A DNA stretch of 64,000 bases from Ophiobolus disseminans (Eukaryota > Ascomycota > Dothideomycetes > Pleosporales > Phaeosphaeriaceae). The stretch lies in contig MU006223.1 of assembly GCA_010093685.1 (NCBI GenBank), positions 1,360,995-1,424,994 of the forward strand, written 5' to 3'. Below the pieces are notes generated by a model. The model saw only the letters and a program-made list of their open reading frames with translations. It searched no databases and was not told the DNA's origin. Of the stretch, positions 44,692-56,196 are shown piece after piece. The stretch's first letter is position 1. Every line of letters starts with the position of its first letter. Position numbers and translations under genes: made by a program.

Positions 44692-46708
44692 ATGCCGATG
44701 CTCAAGGACCCATCCACGAAATACAAAAAGTTCCAGCCATTGAACCTCCCCGGCCGCACATGGCCGAGCAAGACAATCGACAAGCCGCCGCGCTGGCTGT
44801 CTACGGATCTGCGCGATGGCAACCAGAGCCTGGTGGACCCCATGGTGAGTGCGCTCTAACTTGTCGCGTAGCAGCGCCAACACGCGACACAGGACGGCCA
44901 GCAGAAATGGGACTATTTCCAGATGCTCGTCAAGCTCGGCTATAAGGAAATCGAGGTCTCCTTCCCGTCGGCCTCGCAGACCGACTTCGACTTCACCGCG
45001 CGCCTCATTCAGACACCTGGCATAGTCCCCGACGACGTGTGGGTGCAGGTCCTCTCGCCATGTCGCAAGGAGTTCATCCGCCGCACCGTCGACTCCCTCA
45101 AGGGCGCGCGCAAAGCCATCCTCCACCTCTACCTCGCCACAAGCCCGTGCTTCCAGCAGATCGTCTTCAACATGAACGACGAGGACACGGTGAAGCTGGC
45201 GGTCGAGTGCACAAAGTACGCGCGGTCAATCACAAAGGACGACCCGGAGCAAAAGGACACGGAATGGGCATACGAGTTCTCCCCAGAGACATTCTCAGAC
45301 TCGTCGCCAGAGTTTGTCATCAAGGTGTGCGAGGCAGTGAAGGCGGCATGGGAGCCGTCGGTCGAGAACCCCCTCATCTTCAACCTGCCCGCAACGGTTG
45401 AGATGGCCACGCCAAACGTGTACGCCGACCAGATCGAATACTTCTGCAAGAACATCTCGGAGCGCGAGAAAATCTGCGTGTCTCTGCACCCCCACAACGA
45501 CCGCGGATGCGCAGTCGCAGCGGCAGAACTGGCGCAGATGGCCGGCGCAGACCGCGTCGAGGGCACCCTCTTTGGCAACGGCGAGCGCACGGGAAACGTC
45601 GACCTCGTCACCCTCGGCCTGAACCTCTACACACAAGGCGTGCACCCGAACATCGACTTCTCCGACCTCAAGTCCATCATCGACATGGTCGAGCGCTGCA
45701 ACAAGATCCCCGTCCACCCGCGCGCACCCTACGGCGGCCAGCTCGTCGTGTGCGCCTTCAGCGGCTCCCACCAAGACGCCATCAAAAAGGGCTTCCAGAA
45801 GCGCAAGAAGGAGGGCGCAAACAACGAGTCGCGCTGGCAGATCCCGTACCTGCCCCTCGACCCGCAGGACATTGGCCGCACCTACGAAGCCATCATCCGC
45901 GTCAACTCGCAGAGCGGCAAGGGCGGCGTCGCATGGATCATCCAGAGCCAGCTCGAGCTCGACCTCCCGCGCGGCCTGCAAATCGCCTTCAGCAAGATCG
46001 TCCAGCGCGAAACGGATATGCTGGGTAGGGAATTGAAACCCACGGAAATCACCACCCTCTTCGAAGACGCCTACCACCTCAAACGCAACCCGCGCTTCTC
46101 CCTCATCGACTACGAAATCACAACTGACCGCTCAAAATCCCCGGCTCCCCCGTCCGAGAAGGGGCGCACCGTTAGCTCGCGCAACCTGCGCCGCATCTTC
46201 AAGGGCGTCATTGAGATTGACCACGTCGAGCATGAGATTCGGGGCACGGGCAACGGCGCGCTGTCGAGTCTAGTTGATGCGCTGCGCGGGCTGGGCATCG
46301 AGCTTGATGTCGTGGATTATAACGAACATACTATTGGAACGAGTAAGGATGCGAAAGCTGCGACGTATATTGGGTGCACGGCGGCGCAGAGTAGTACCAA
46401 GGTGTGGGGCGTGGGGATCCATCAGGATGTTGTGCAGGCGTCGCTGATTGCGTTGTTGAGCGCGGCGAGTTCGGTGAGTTTTTCGACGCCTCGTGAGAGC
46501 ATGTCAGGATGTTGTTAATCTGTGGTGTTTGCAGTTTCTCTCCTCGAGACCTTCAACACCCATCCCGTTCCGCCCCAAGCGCTCGAATACGCTTGAAATT
46601 CCTAGCCCCGAGTCGAGTCCCACGCATAGGGAGAGGAGTCCGCTTGTGGATACGTTGGAGAAGGCGGTGAATGGCGAGCAGGCGGATGTTAAGAGTGCGG
46701 GGGTGTAG
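44692..46708 (+). CDS. LEU4: 2-isopropylmalate synthase
   Basis: Catalyses the first committed step of leucine synthesis: acetyl-CoA plus 2-oxoisovalerate to 2-isopropylmalate. Exons 44692-44844, 44893-46473 and 46535-46708 give 635 residues; introns are 48 and 61 bp. Motifs: PPRWLSTDLRDGNQSLVDPM (R and D at the metal/substrate site), EVSFPSASQTD, SLHPHNDRGCAVAAAEL (metal-binding HxH) and GNGERTGNVDLV. The C-terminal LeuA regulatory domain, the site of leucine feedback inhibition, spans about residues 465-580 (VSSRNLRRIFKGVIEIDHVEHEI ... AATYIGCTAAQSSTKVWGVGIH). A serine- and proline-rich tail is encoded by exon 3. An in-frame upstream ATG at 44584 adds 36 residues that could target mitochondria. 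Confidence 0.95.
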
Positions 46709-47234
46709 GTGGGAAGGCAGGGCTGGAGATTGGGGATTTGAAGGACGGACTACGCATTCATGGCTTTCACGTTGGCATTGGGCTGGAATGGAATGGGGAG
46801 TTTTAAATGTTCCGTGGTTGGATGTCAGATGACATGGAAAACAAAAAAGCGCGACGCAGTTCGACTCGATGGTAGCACAAAATCAACCATGTTCAACATT
46901 TCACACTCAACCTGTGGTAATTGTCCAGCAACGCCTTCTGGCCACAGATCAACATATACCGAAGTATACCAACTCCTTACTAAGTCAAGCCCGACATCGG
47001 ACCCACGGGCGCTTATCCGCGGCTTCCACCTCAAGGCACAGTCTGGTGAACTAGCTATGTACCGTGCGTGCATGTGGATACCCACCCCATCCGATATCGA
47101 CAACCACCACATTTACAGTTGTTTCTCTTTGTTCGTTCCTTCTGCACGGAAAGGGACACCCATCATACCACTGCCATCCCCCAAACCCCAATTCACACCA
47201 TCTCACCACCATCCAGAGTTCCAACACACTTGAA
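46709..47234. other. Intergenic, no gene seen
   Basis: LEU4 3' flank and upstream region of the DUF1989 gene. No motif of note. Confidence 0.5.
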
Positions 47235-48432
47235 ATGTTCTCCTCGGATTCCACCCCCCCTCCGCCCAAACCAGCATACTTCCCCACCTCTCCTTCCTCG
47301 CCTTTACACCCGCCCACAGCGCTGTACCAAAAGTTGCGAGAACTGGGCGAGGAGCACTTGGTTAAGACGCAGGACTTTGTGGTTCCGCCGCGCAGTGGGC
47401 GGGCGTGGAAAGTGCAAAAGGGGGAGGTGTGGAGGTTGAGTACGCCTTCAGGAGCACAAGTGAGTAGTATTTGTTTAGTTTGCTATAAGGGAGAGGTGAG
47501 CCTGAGGTAATAAAGATATGATGGAGGAACACTTACGCAGGGCCATGGACATGGAAGGAGCTAATGATACGTGTACTTTAGGTGGGCGATTTAAACATCT
47601 GGAACTCCCACGACCCCCGCGAGCGCTTCTGGGCCGCACGCACGCGCCAACTGCAAGGCTCACACGTCATGGAAGGGGATCGACTCTGGAGTAACCTCCC
47701 ATTCATGCGCCCCCTCTGCGGTCTGATAAAAGACAACTGCCTATTGAAAGACGCACCCCCCTCCTCCAATCCCAGCGAAATTGGAAGAGAGCACTCCAGA
47801 GACGAAAGAGGCGCCCAAACCCAATTCAACGGCCGGTGTCATGATTTGCTCGGTACGCGCTGCGATCCGTACGTCTCGCATATGTTGACGGGCGCGAGTT
47901 ATGACTTCCACTGTCACTCGAATCTCGTGCGCGCTGTGCTGCCGTACGGATTGACGGAGTTCGACGTCCATGATGTTTTGAATGTTTTTCAAGTCACTGG
48001 CTTGGATGCGCAGGGGCGGTATTTTATGGAGGCGAGTCCTGGTACGTGTGCTTTTTCATTTTTGTTGTGGGGAGTCGGGAGGGGGATGTATGGAGGAGAG
48101 GGATGGAGATTTTGCTAATGATAATCCCAGCGACGAAAGATTCATACATCACTTTCTTCGCCGAGCAAGACCTTTTATGCGCGCTGAGTACGTGTCCAGG
48201 CGGCGACTTGAGTAAGTGGGGTTGGGGCCAGGCGGATGAAGCTGCTGCAGGCGCCGAAGGTGCGGTAGGAAATGAAGATGGTGGAATGAAATCTACATGT
48301 CGCCCGATACGTGTCGAGGTCTGGGAGATCACGGACGATGTGAAAGCGGAGGTGTTGAAAGGGTGGAAGGAGCCTGAGAGGAGTGGGTACAAGGGGATGC
48401 ATGGGATGGGAGTGCCTGGTGGGGAGGCGTAG
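47235..48432 (+). CDS. DUF1989 (urea carboxylase-associated) family protein
   Basis: Exons 47235-47459, 47582-48041 and 48131-48432 encode 328 residues; the introns (122 and 89 bp) are GT-AG. Features: HLVKTQDFVVPPRSGRAWKVQKGEVWRLSTPSGAQVGDLNIWNSHDPRERF, then SHVMEGDRLWSNLPFMRPLCGLIKDN, CDPYVSHMLTGASYDFHCHSN, DVLNVFQVTGLD, and YITFFAEQDLLCALSTCPGGDLS. These are the conserved stretches of DUF1989, which in bacteria sits next to urea carboxylase/amidolyase genes and has cysteine and histidine residues suitable for metal binding. No urea gene is near it here, so a role in urea or guanidine breakdown would be extrapolation. The reading frame is intact. Confidence 0.87.
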
Positions 48433-48753
48433 AGGAAGAGGATGTGATGTGTGTGTTTGAAGTGAACGATTTCGATGCGCTTTTGCTATGCGGTAAAACA
48501 TGTCAACCCTTGCATATATTACTCGTAGCTCAGACTCCACAACTCGAAGCAGTCCGAGGTAACGTGACATCGCTGAGTCCCGTTTTCCGCAATCCCTAGC
48601 CATCTCAGTCGTCTCCAAGCGACCCTGCTCATCGCCGATGATGCAGTGTTGAATCAGGACACTGCGTGCTATTTAGTAACCTATTGTTCGATAGAGTTTC
48701 CCGGAGGGAGCAACTGCTGCTACGTCTGTTCTAGCTTGATTCAATCCTACGAT
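48433..48753. other. Short 3'-3' intergenic region
   Basis: It lies between the ends of the convergent DUF1989 and HET genes. Nothing recognised. Confidence 0.5.
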
Positions 48754-50679
48754 TTATCCATACAGGCTATCATTTGAAGCGCCATCGTTGGTAGACTGGG
48801 TTGGTGTTGGCTTTGGTGGATCTGCTTCGATGCATGGGGCGCGACGGTGCCGAACATGGCGGGCTTTTGAGTTGCTTCTAGTGGAACATACATTAGTGTA
48901 TGACAAGGTGAGTTGCGCGTGTTCTGAGTTTCTTTTTCGGGGGCTCAGCTGCTGAAGTTCGGGAAATTTCGGGTAGATTCTAGTACGTGCGGGCTTTTCC
49001 ACGATTGTGATCTTTGGTGATGCCCATGATAGTAAAGGTGGTGGAGCGGGAGCATCGTAATTGGGTCCGACAAAAGGTCCGGGGAAGTACCAAACCAGCT
49101 CACTGGGCATGTCAAACCCAGCGTGGTCGTCTTCTTCACCCTCGGCCATCTTTGCAAGTGCTGTTGGTGTTTGAGACCGGTAACGCAAATGCTCGTGTGC
49201 ACGCGCGTAACTAATGTTCAACCCGGTTTGACACTCCTCCACTATGTACTCGAAGACATGAATGTCATCACCATCGAAGATGGGAACATATATGTAAGAT
49301 GACCTCTTATGATTTGCATCACGTGTTGAACCTGGCTCTTCGATATGCACAGTTGCATAATCCCACACTGGGTGACCAATACCGAAGTCCGAATCCACGG
49401 TAATAATCAGGTCAGGGAGCGAAAAGTTCTTGCCCATAGGGTCATTGCCACTTGCTAGCTGATTGTCCTTCTCGGTGTCGATACGCTGGATTTCTAACGC
49501 TTGGATGAGCACCGCGCCGAAACATAGAGCTCGGGCGACCGAGTCCCCTGGCATGACTGTTTCCAGGGTGCGTCGAAACACGTCAACGTGGCTTTGCTGG
49601 TAATCCACAATTATGGCTGACCCCTTATCGGCGAGAGAGAGCAATCCATAGGCTCGATCGCGAGTATCTTTACAGCCACACTGAGCAAATGCTCCGACTA
49701 AGGCTGGTAACGATGCCTGCGCAGGTGCACTCCATTTTCTGATGTGATCTTGCCAGTACCAATAATTTCCAGACATAGAACGCGGAAATTCCTCCAGCTT
49801 TGTCATGGGTAATGTCAAGAGGGCCTTTTCACAGAGTATAAAGTTATGCCGAACTTGGAAGAATGGCCAGTATCCAGTAGTCAAAACCAGGAACACACCG
49901 TCATTCTGATCCATCCCCTTTAGTAACAATTCCTGTGCAATCCATAGTCTGTTCCAGTATGGAACCGAGTCAAATTCGTCCCTTTGCCGTTTCAGATACC
50001 TCTGGCGCTCTAATCCCGCACCGATGAATTGACGGCAGATTTCTCTGTGGAAGAAGCGCTCCCAACCGATCATGATCCGTTCGTCATCTCTTGGCATGCC
50101 CCAGTAGCTTAATCGAAGCAGTTCCAGATCCCTAACACATCTTTGCAGATCATCAGATAAATGACCAAGCCATACCAGAACCTTTGTAGAACGTTGATAA
50201 ATTGCGACCATCTGCTGAACCTGGTGATTCTTTTCGTTCGCATCCAGTTGATTGATACATATTGCATCGATCCAAAGTAGGCACGGCGATTGAATAAATA
50301 CATTATCTGTGGCCTCGCGATCCATGTACGTGTGTCTATGCTCGGTGGTACGAAAAGCTTTCAGGAATTGGTAGAGGTTTTCACCCACTTCATACGAACA
50401 TCCATTCATTTCGATTTCGTGGACCGGATTTGAGGGTTCCCAGGTGTACGAAAAACACGCGTATACAGCGTCTTTCACGTACGTGTGCCGGAGATTGCAT
50501 TGTATGAGACCCTCATTCGTATCGCACAACACTTCGAGGACGCGTATGGAGTCTTGGCCTGTGTCGAGTTGTTCATGTGTGAAAATCAGCTTCGGAGTTT
50601 TTGTGTCTTCAATATCGCTTGTTTCAAGACGGTTGCGTTGATTGAGTGCTTCGGTGAGACGAGGGTTGGGCTGGTCCAT
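48754..50679 (-). CDS. HET (heterokaryon incompatibility) domain protein
   Basis: A single-exon frame of 641 residues from ATG 50679 to the stop at 48754. The HET domain lies at about residues 70-245: AVYACFSYTWEPSN, LLWIDAICINQLDANEKNHQVQQM, YQRSTKVLVWLG and YWNRLWIAQELLL. CGCKDTRDRAYGLLSLAD (about residue 340) is the usual conserved follow-on motif. No NACHT, STAND or repeat domain is attached, and the C-terminal 200 residues are unrecognised. HET proteins trigger non-self recognition and programmed cell death on hyphal fusion, often together with a neighbouring partner; none is evident here. Many copies occur per genome, so this one may not be an active incompatibility locus. Confidence 0.9.
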   Translation of the reverse strand: MDQPNPRLTEALNQRNRLETSDIEDTKTPKLIFTHEQLDTGQDSIRVLEVLCDTNEGLIQCNLRHTYVKDAVYACFSYTWEPSNPVHEIEMNGCSYEVGENLYQFLKAFRTTEHRHTYMDREATDNVFIQSPCLLWIDAICINQLDANEKNHQVQQMVAIYQRSTKVLVWLGHLSDDLQRCVRDLELLRLSYWGMPRDDERIMIGWERFFHREICRQFIGAGLERQRYLKRQRDEFDSVPYWNRLWIAQELLLKGMDQNDGVFLVLTTGYWPFFQVRHNFILCEKALLTLPMTKLEEFPRSMSGNYWYWQDHIRKWSAPAQASLPALVGAFAQCGCKDTRDRAYGLLSLADKGSAIIVDYQQSHVDVFRRTLETVMPGDSVARALCFGAVLIQALEIQRIDTEKDNQLASGNDPMGKNFSLPDLIITVDSDFGIGHPVWDYATVHIEEPGSTRDANHKRSSYIYVPIFDGDDIHVFEYIVEECQTGLNISYARAHEHLRYRSQTPTALAKMAEGEEDDHAGFDMPSELVWYFPGPFVGPNYDAPAPPPLLSWASPKITIVEKPARTRIYPKFPELQQLSPRKRNSEHAQLTLSYTNVCSTRSNSKARHVRHRRAPCIEADPPKPTPTQSTNDGASNDSLYG

Positions 50680-51602
50680 TGCAGCAAGTACTCCGCCAGC
50701 CTTGGCGTTCTTAGACCCGCCACCAACCTCACCACGATTCCAGGCCCTTCCTCTTGTTTAGACATCCTGAAGACGAGAGATTTTGCTACCACGGGAATTT
50801 GGACGTGGAGTGTGAGAAAAATAGAGACGTGCGATGGAGCGATGGGAAATGCCGCGAGGGCTGCCTTACTGCGGCACAAATCCACCGGCCGAGCCATGCA
50901 GCATGCGTGGCGCAATGACAACTACCGTTCCAGCTGTTGATTTGCCCATATCTTGATGATTCTTTCACGAGCTTGCATGCCCTAAAGCACAGCCTGGAAA
51001 ATCAGGGCACTTACAATAATCGAGTTTGTTCAACTCAAATCCACCCAAAACTGACATCGAGGCTCTCAATGGCATGTATCGTGCTACACCTACGACGATT
51101 GATGGACAAGAGAAAGAAATTGGGCTCTTGTGAGGAGAAGTTCAGTTGTGCTGGCATTGCAGCAAAGCCTCCCGTTGCGAAAGGGGGTATTCTACTCCAT
51201 CAGCGGAGAACAGATCGTCTGCTCTGCTAGCAACGATCTCTTCGTGGCTGTGTACGCCTCACTAGTTGCTCTTGAGAAACAGAGTGTGAGTAAGTAAGAG
51301 TAAGTAAGAGTTAGATCTAGGGTAGAAGATGTCGCGAGAACGTCATGAAACATGAAGTCTCTAGGTACAGAAGAGGCCGGTTTCATGGGGGATGCCAGAG
51401 CGTCTTTACCCCACCACCCCACGTAGCTAGCGCGAAATGTGCCTCGGCTCATTGAGCTTTAGACAAACTTCAGCGCCGAGGTATCAACACAACAAAATTA
51501 CAGCTCTTCAACTGCTAGGTGGGTTTCTGATTACCATCGCATAGCAGATTAAAGAACACTGCTTGCTCTTCTCGACCTCACGATTCTTTTCTTCACCTCA
51601 CA
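50680..51602. other. Divergent intergenic region of the HET and SDR genes
   Basis: 923 bp without a supported gene. It contains a small tandem repeat, TAAGTAAGAG twice, at about 51291-51310. Confidence 0.5.
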
Positions 51603-52514
51603 ATGAGCTCCGCGGAATCAGATGTCCAGCTGCAAGACTTCGCCAATATCTTCAGCCTAAAAGGCAAAGTCGCAGTTGTCAGCGGTGGCTCTCGAGGACT
51701 AGGATTGCATGCAGCTTCTGGGTAAACATGTCGCTTAATGCGAGAAGTCACATTGCTGACCGTAACCAGTCTGCTCCAAGCAGGATGTTCCAAAGTCTTC
51801 ATCACCAGCCGCAAAGCCAAGGCATGCGAGGAAGCCGTCGCAGCGCTCAATGCGCTACCAAACAAGGAGCCGGGCGCGAAAGCATATTCTGTCCCCGCAG
51901 ATAGTTCCAAAGTTCCAGAGATTGAAAGACTCGTCAAGGAGGTGGAGAAACATACAGATCACGTTGACATCTTGTTTGCGAATGCGGGTGCAACCTGGGG
52001 CAGTGAGTTTGACAAGACGGATGAAAAGAACGGTTGGGATCGGGTGATGGACCTGAACGTCAAGGGCGTGTTCTTCACGATCCAAAAGTTCGCACCTCTG
52101 CTCGCAAAGAAGTCATCCGTCGCCGACCCATCTCGAGTCATTGTCACCGGCTCAGTCGCAGGCATCGGCGTCGGTTCCATTGGTGAAGTTGGCGCATACT
52201 CCTACGCCGCCAGCAAAGCCGCAGTGCTGCACCTCGCGCGCAACCTTGCCATTGAGCTAGGCCCACGACATATTCTTGTCAACGGTATCGCACCCGGGTT
52301 CTTCATGAGCAAGATGGCGGCGGTTTTGATGGAGAAGGGTGGCGGCGAGGAGGCGCTGGGCAAGGCCAATCCGAATGGAAGGGTGGGGAAGCCAGAAGAC
52401 ATTGCAGCTGCGGTCGTCTTCTTGAGCAGTCGCGCGAGTGGACATGTCAACGGGGACACGATTATTCTGGATGGAGGGAAACTATTGGGGAGCAACAGAT
52501 TGGAGAAGCTATAA
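51603..52514 (+). CDS. Short-chain dehydrogenase/reductase, RhlG-like
   Basis: Exons 51603-51721 and 51770-52514 (intron 48 bp) give 287 residues. Classical SDR features: cofactor motif VVSGGSRGLGL near residue 27, D in PADSSKVPE, NAGA near residue 117, catalytic Ser in VTGSVAG, and YSYAASK (Tyr and Lys) near residue 182. A C-terminal GGKLLG completes the fold. A basic residue in FITSRKAKAC after the second strand points to NADPH. The protein resembles RhlG/3-oxoacyl reductase-like SDRs that are common in fungi; the substrate is unknown. It lies 395 bp upstream of a co-oriented Zn2Cys6 regulator. Confidence 0.92.
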
Positions 52515-52909
52515 TGAAGATTAAAAGCGAGCGCATGCATGTACACAGCGGTCTTGGGGACAAAAAGAATTCTGTGCCACCAACACCAGGGCTTGCTTGT
52601 GACTGTTCAAATACGGCTTATGGATGCCCAGAACTCAGTGCTCCTGAACTAAGGAGCTTGTCAAGATTGGTTTGTGCAGCATTGCTGTACAAAATGCCTT
52701 TGAAGCTCTTGAGTTGGGAAGCTCCTGCGCATCGGTGAAGGAAGAAGCAAACTCCGACGTGCCCCACTTTCCGTGGTTTCGTCCGGAACCTTCACCCGTC
52801 CACTTGCTGTCCATGGCAACACGTCGGTCTTTCGTGCACGAGAGTGTTATGAGGGGTCTGGCAACAGTTCACGTGTACTTTTGTTGTCAAAATCACCGCC
52901 GAGAAAGAT
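52515..52909. other. Intergenic between SDR and Zn2Cys6 gene
   Basis: 395 bp that must contain the terminator of the SDR and the promoter of the regulator. No specific sites recognised. Confidence 0.5.
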
Positions 52910-54826
52910 ATGTCCGCGCCACAAACCATCGATCGCACATCTCTTGCGTGCGTTCAATGCCGAAGTAGGCACGTCAAGTGCGATGCATCACAACCCCCTT
53001 GCAGTCGATGCAAAAGAGAAGGGAAAGAGTGCACTTACCAAGCGTCGCGACGGGGTGGCCTGGACAAGGCAGCATTAGCGAGGCGGCGATTGAGGCTGCA
53101 ACAAGAAGCTGAGGCTGCGCGACAGAACCCGGCCAACGAGACCACAAGAGCTGAACATGATGCTCAATCTTCCGTGGGCGTTGCCGACATAGGCCAGCAG
53201 TCTCAGATGGCCATTCAAGTCAGCGGCGATCGCCTTCTTGACCTTTACTACGCGAACTCGTGGCCACCATTTCCTACAACTCTACCGCATCGTCGCCTTC
53301 GAGCAAGGCTGCAAAGCAATCCTGAACATGGACTGGGGCCGCTTTTGGCTGTTCTGCAATGGTATGGTGCAATCTATGCCTCTTGGACATCATCGGACCC
53401 CTACTATGAGGCAGCTCTGCAAGCATTACAACAACCTGCAACAAGTCCATTCAACGTGCAAGCGCTGATGCTATTTGCAGTCGCCCAACATCAATGTGAC
53501 AAAAGAGAGAGTTCGCGCGGTACAATGGACTTGGCTGTTTCAATGGCATTGCAACTTCACATGAATGAGAAGGACTTCGCGCGAGCGTATGGCGAGGGAG
53601 ATGTTGTGCTCGAAGAGTCATGGCGCAGGACGTATTACTTCCTGTATAATTTTGACCAAGAATTTGCGATCATCACGAGAGGCCTCGGCTTTGTTACCAT
53701 GGATGTTCCTATCATGGTGGACTTGCCTTGTGACGATGAAGCATACGAGAGCGGAGTAAGTGCTGGAGCTGGTTGATGCATACGCCGCTGACATTGTAAG
53801 GAAATCCCCATACCAGCCACGTGGAAGGACTACCAGAGCCGTGAATTCGAAGATGTTGAGATCGTGTTCTCTTCCATTGCCTACAAGCATGATCTAAACA
53901 CTTTCATCACAGACAGTGAGTTCAGTAGCACGGACAGTGTTACCGCAGACTAACAGGTTCAGTGATGAAGGCAGTGCAGACAGGAGGAGGTTTTGATGAG
54001 ACCTTGGTAGACACCGTGGACGCCAAGATAGCATCGTGGCAAGCTTTGCTCCCTGTCTGCAAAAAAGACCCCATGCGAATGGATGGCACAGTCGATGAAG
54101 TCATGTTCCAATGCCACTCTTCGGCAGCCATGTAAGCTTGCCGTATGATGATCGCGCGCTCCTCCGTTTGACAAGTGTAGACTGATGACGATACACCGTC
54201 CCTTTTCCGTTCTGACTTACAGTATGGAGGAGTTTAGCACCGAGTCCTTCATGGTACTTGTCCCATTTATGTCCAATTCCTTTCCAAGGCGAGCCGCACA
54301 TACTGCGCGTGCCCTTCGGGCGCTCGACATCTACACAAAACTCTTAGCGATACCCAGCCCCCATGAAAAGCACAGTATCCTCGCAATGAGCATCGCAGCG
54401 CAGTTCGCAACACTCCAAATCTCAGTTTGCAGGAACTTACTCGAAGACCGCGCTCTGGATATAGGCCGCGACAGACTAAGGTTGATGATTGGGTTCCTCA
54501 ATACTTTGGGCATGTACTGGCCTCTTGGTAAGAGGATGGCTAAGGAGATCAAGGCAATCGCGAAGGCGGCATTCTTAGATGCCCAAGAAAGAACGCAGGT
54601 GGATTCGAACGCGGAGGTGGAGTTGACGCGCGACGAGATCGTTTGGCCCATTCATCCCTCGACCCAAATTGACATTTACGCCGGGACCGTCTTACCGATG
54701 GATTGGAATGCGATCAGCTCAGGCTACGCATCGTCGAATTCCTCCATGTACAACACCTCAAGCTCGTCTAACAACACGGGCCCGGCGCCGCCCGCTCATA
54801 TGTATCCGGGGTCTTCAAGCATTTGA
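52910..54826 (+). CDS. Zn2Cys6 transcription factor
   Basis: Exons 52910-53755, 53801-53915, 53957-54131 and 54181-54826 encode 593 residues; introns are 41-49 bp. The zinc cluster is right at the N-terminus: ACVQCRSRHVKCDASQPPCSRCKREGKECTY (residues 14-44), followed by a basic linker RRGGLDKAALARRRLRLQQEAE. The middle homology region starts at DRLLDLYYANSWPPFPTTLP and includes SSRGTMDLAVSMALQLHMNEKD and SWRRTYYFLYNFDQEFAI. The C-terminus is serine- and asparagine-rich (SSNSSMYNTSSSSNNTG). It is probably nuclear. The position behind the SDR suggests possible local regulation, but nothing proves it. Confidence 0.92.
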
Positions 54827-55276
54827 TGTTTCTAGAGCTCTCCTGCGTGTTGGCCAGAGTGCCGGACCACTGGTTTGATGAAGGAAGATAGCTATGGCGA
54901 CTACTGGTTTGACTAGGATGAAGCTTGTGATCGCTCTGCCAGCCAGAGTTCAAATACCAAGTTGTACGTCGATTCGGTTGGTATTTCGTGTTACGTATTC
55001 GTCAAACAAAGGCGCCCGCTTTGGTGCTGCACGGCTGCGGCCCGCCGACTTACGCGACGAATGAGCACGACCTTCGACCATCGACGAACCCAACAGTTGA
55101 CCCGCGCTCTCCGAGGATCACAAGTAGTGATCGTACTTTATACTCGAGCTGGACGAACCTGGACTTAAACGTCGACGGAATACTTCAGGCCCCCGATGCC
55201 TCCAACATTCCAGTACGCCAAACGCAGCCAAAAGTTACGACTCGTCAGACGCGCATCTATTCTCAGCAACGCGACA
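54827..55276. other. Intergenic, no gene seen
   Basis: 3' flank of the Zn2Cys6 gene and upstream region of the PAQR gene. Confidence 0.45.
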
Positions 55277-56196
55277 ATGTCACAAGCCCCACCTACTGCC
55301 GAGCCTCCAGTGATTCGCAATGATGTTTCAACTACCCACAACAAGAGACCTGACTCATCCTGGCCACAGATCGGGGCGAAGGATGATATTCCGGAACTGG
55401 CTTCAGGACAATAGCTTCATCATCAGCGGACACCCAAAGCCTACTTATTCTTATCAGCGATCCTTTCGATTGTGGCGCTGTCTTCACATGGAGACAGTGA
55501 ACATTTGGACCCATCTCCTAGGCAGCATCGCTTTCATCGTGGCTGGAGTCGCCCTGCATCAATACGCTATCGCGACGCATATCCATCTTGCAACAGGTGA
55601 CAAATTCGCTTTTGGCATCTCGATATCTGCAGCAATCTGTTTCGGACTCAGTACCACATTCCATACCTTGCGCAGCCATTCGTACAACGTCCACCATCGG
55701 TGGGGTCGTTTCGACATCTTCGGCATCTGTTTGCTGGCCCTGGGCGGAGGATCTTCTGCTACCTACTCCGCAGCTCATTGCGATCCTACAGCTCAGCGCG
55801 TGTGTTGGGGTCTCAGTAGTGGTGCAGCACTTGCGGCCGCTATCGTGCTGTTCGATACTGGAGGCGGTGGAAACACGATGCGTGCTTTACGCGGGGGAAT
55901 CTTCAGCGCACTGGCGCTTACTGCAATGCTTCCCATCTTCCGTGGCATTTGTAAATTGGGATGGAACCGAGCGTACACGGAGATCGGGGCACATTGGTAT
56001 GTGGTCGAATACTGGTTTGGTGCTTGGGGTAAGTATGTTCGTCGTACGGTTGCCTGAACGACTTTCTCCTGGATCATTTGACATCTGGGGCCACTCACAT
56101 CAAGTACATCACGTGTGTGCAGTCGTCGGACAGGTGTTTCATGGCGCGGCGCTGGTGGTGGGACACAATTATCGCCACGCACATCCGCATTGCTGA
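55277..56196 (+). pseudogene. PAQR (adiponectin-receptor/Izh/haemolysin III-like) membrane protein, two frameshifts
   Basis: ATG 55277 gives MSQAPPTAEPPVIR up to KDDIPE. The family reading continues as WLQDNSFIISGHPKPTYSY in the next frame, one base skipped in GGAACTGG near 55400. That frame carries the PAQR core (LHMETVNIWTHLLG, STTFHTLRSH with the first metal-ligand His, YNVHHRWGRFDIFGI) with several transmembrane helices. At the G run 56026-56029 a second one-base skip is needed to reach VVRLPERLSPGSFDIWGHSHQVHH, which holds the last metal-binding histidines, ending at 56196. Fungal Izh proteins act in zinc and sterol homeostasis. An intron at GTAAGT 56029 would delete the conserved RLPER motif, so I reject it. 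This is probably a decaying copy, or two sequence errors. Confidence 0.8.

Noticed and set aside
51291..51310. CRISPR-like or satellite repeat
   Set aside because: Only two copies of a 10-base unit; no array or spacers, and CRISPR is not expected in a fungus.
56029..56104. Intron with GTAAGT donor in the PAQR gene
   Set aside because: It would remove RLPERLSPGSFDIWG, the conserved signature before the last helix.
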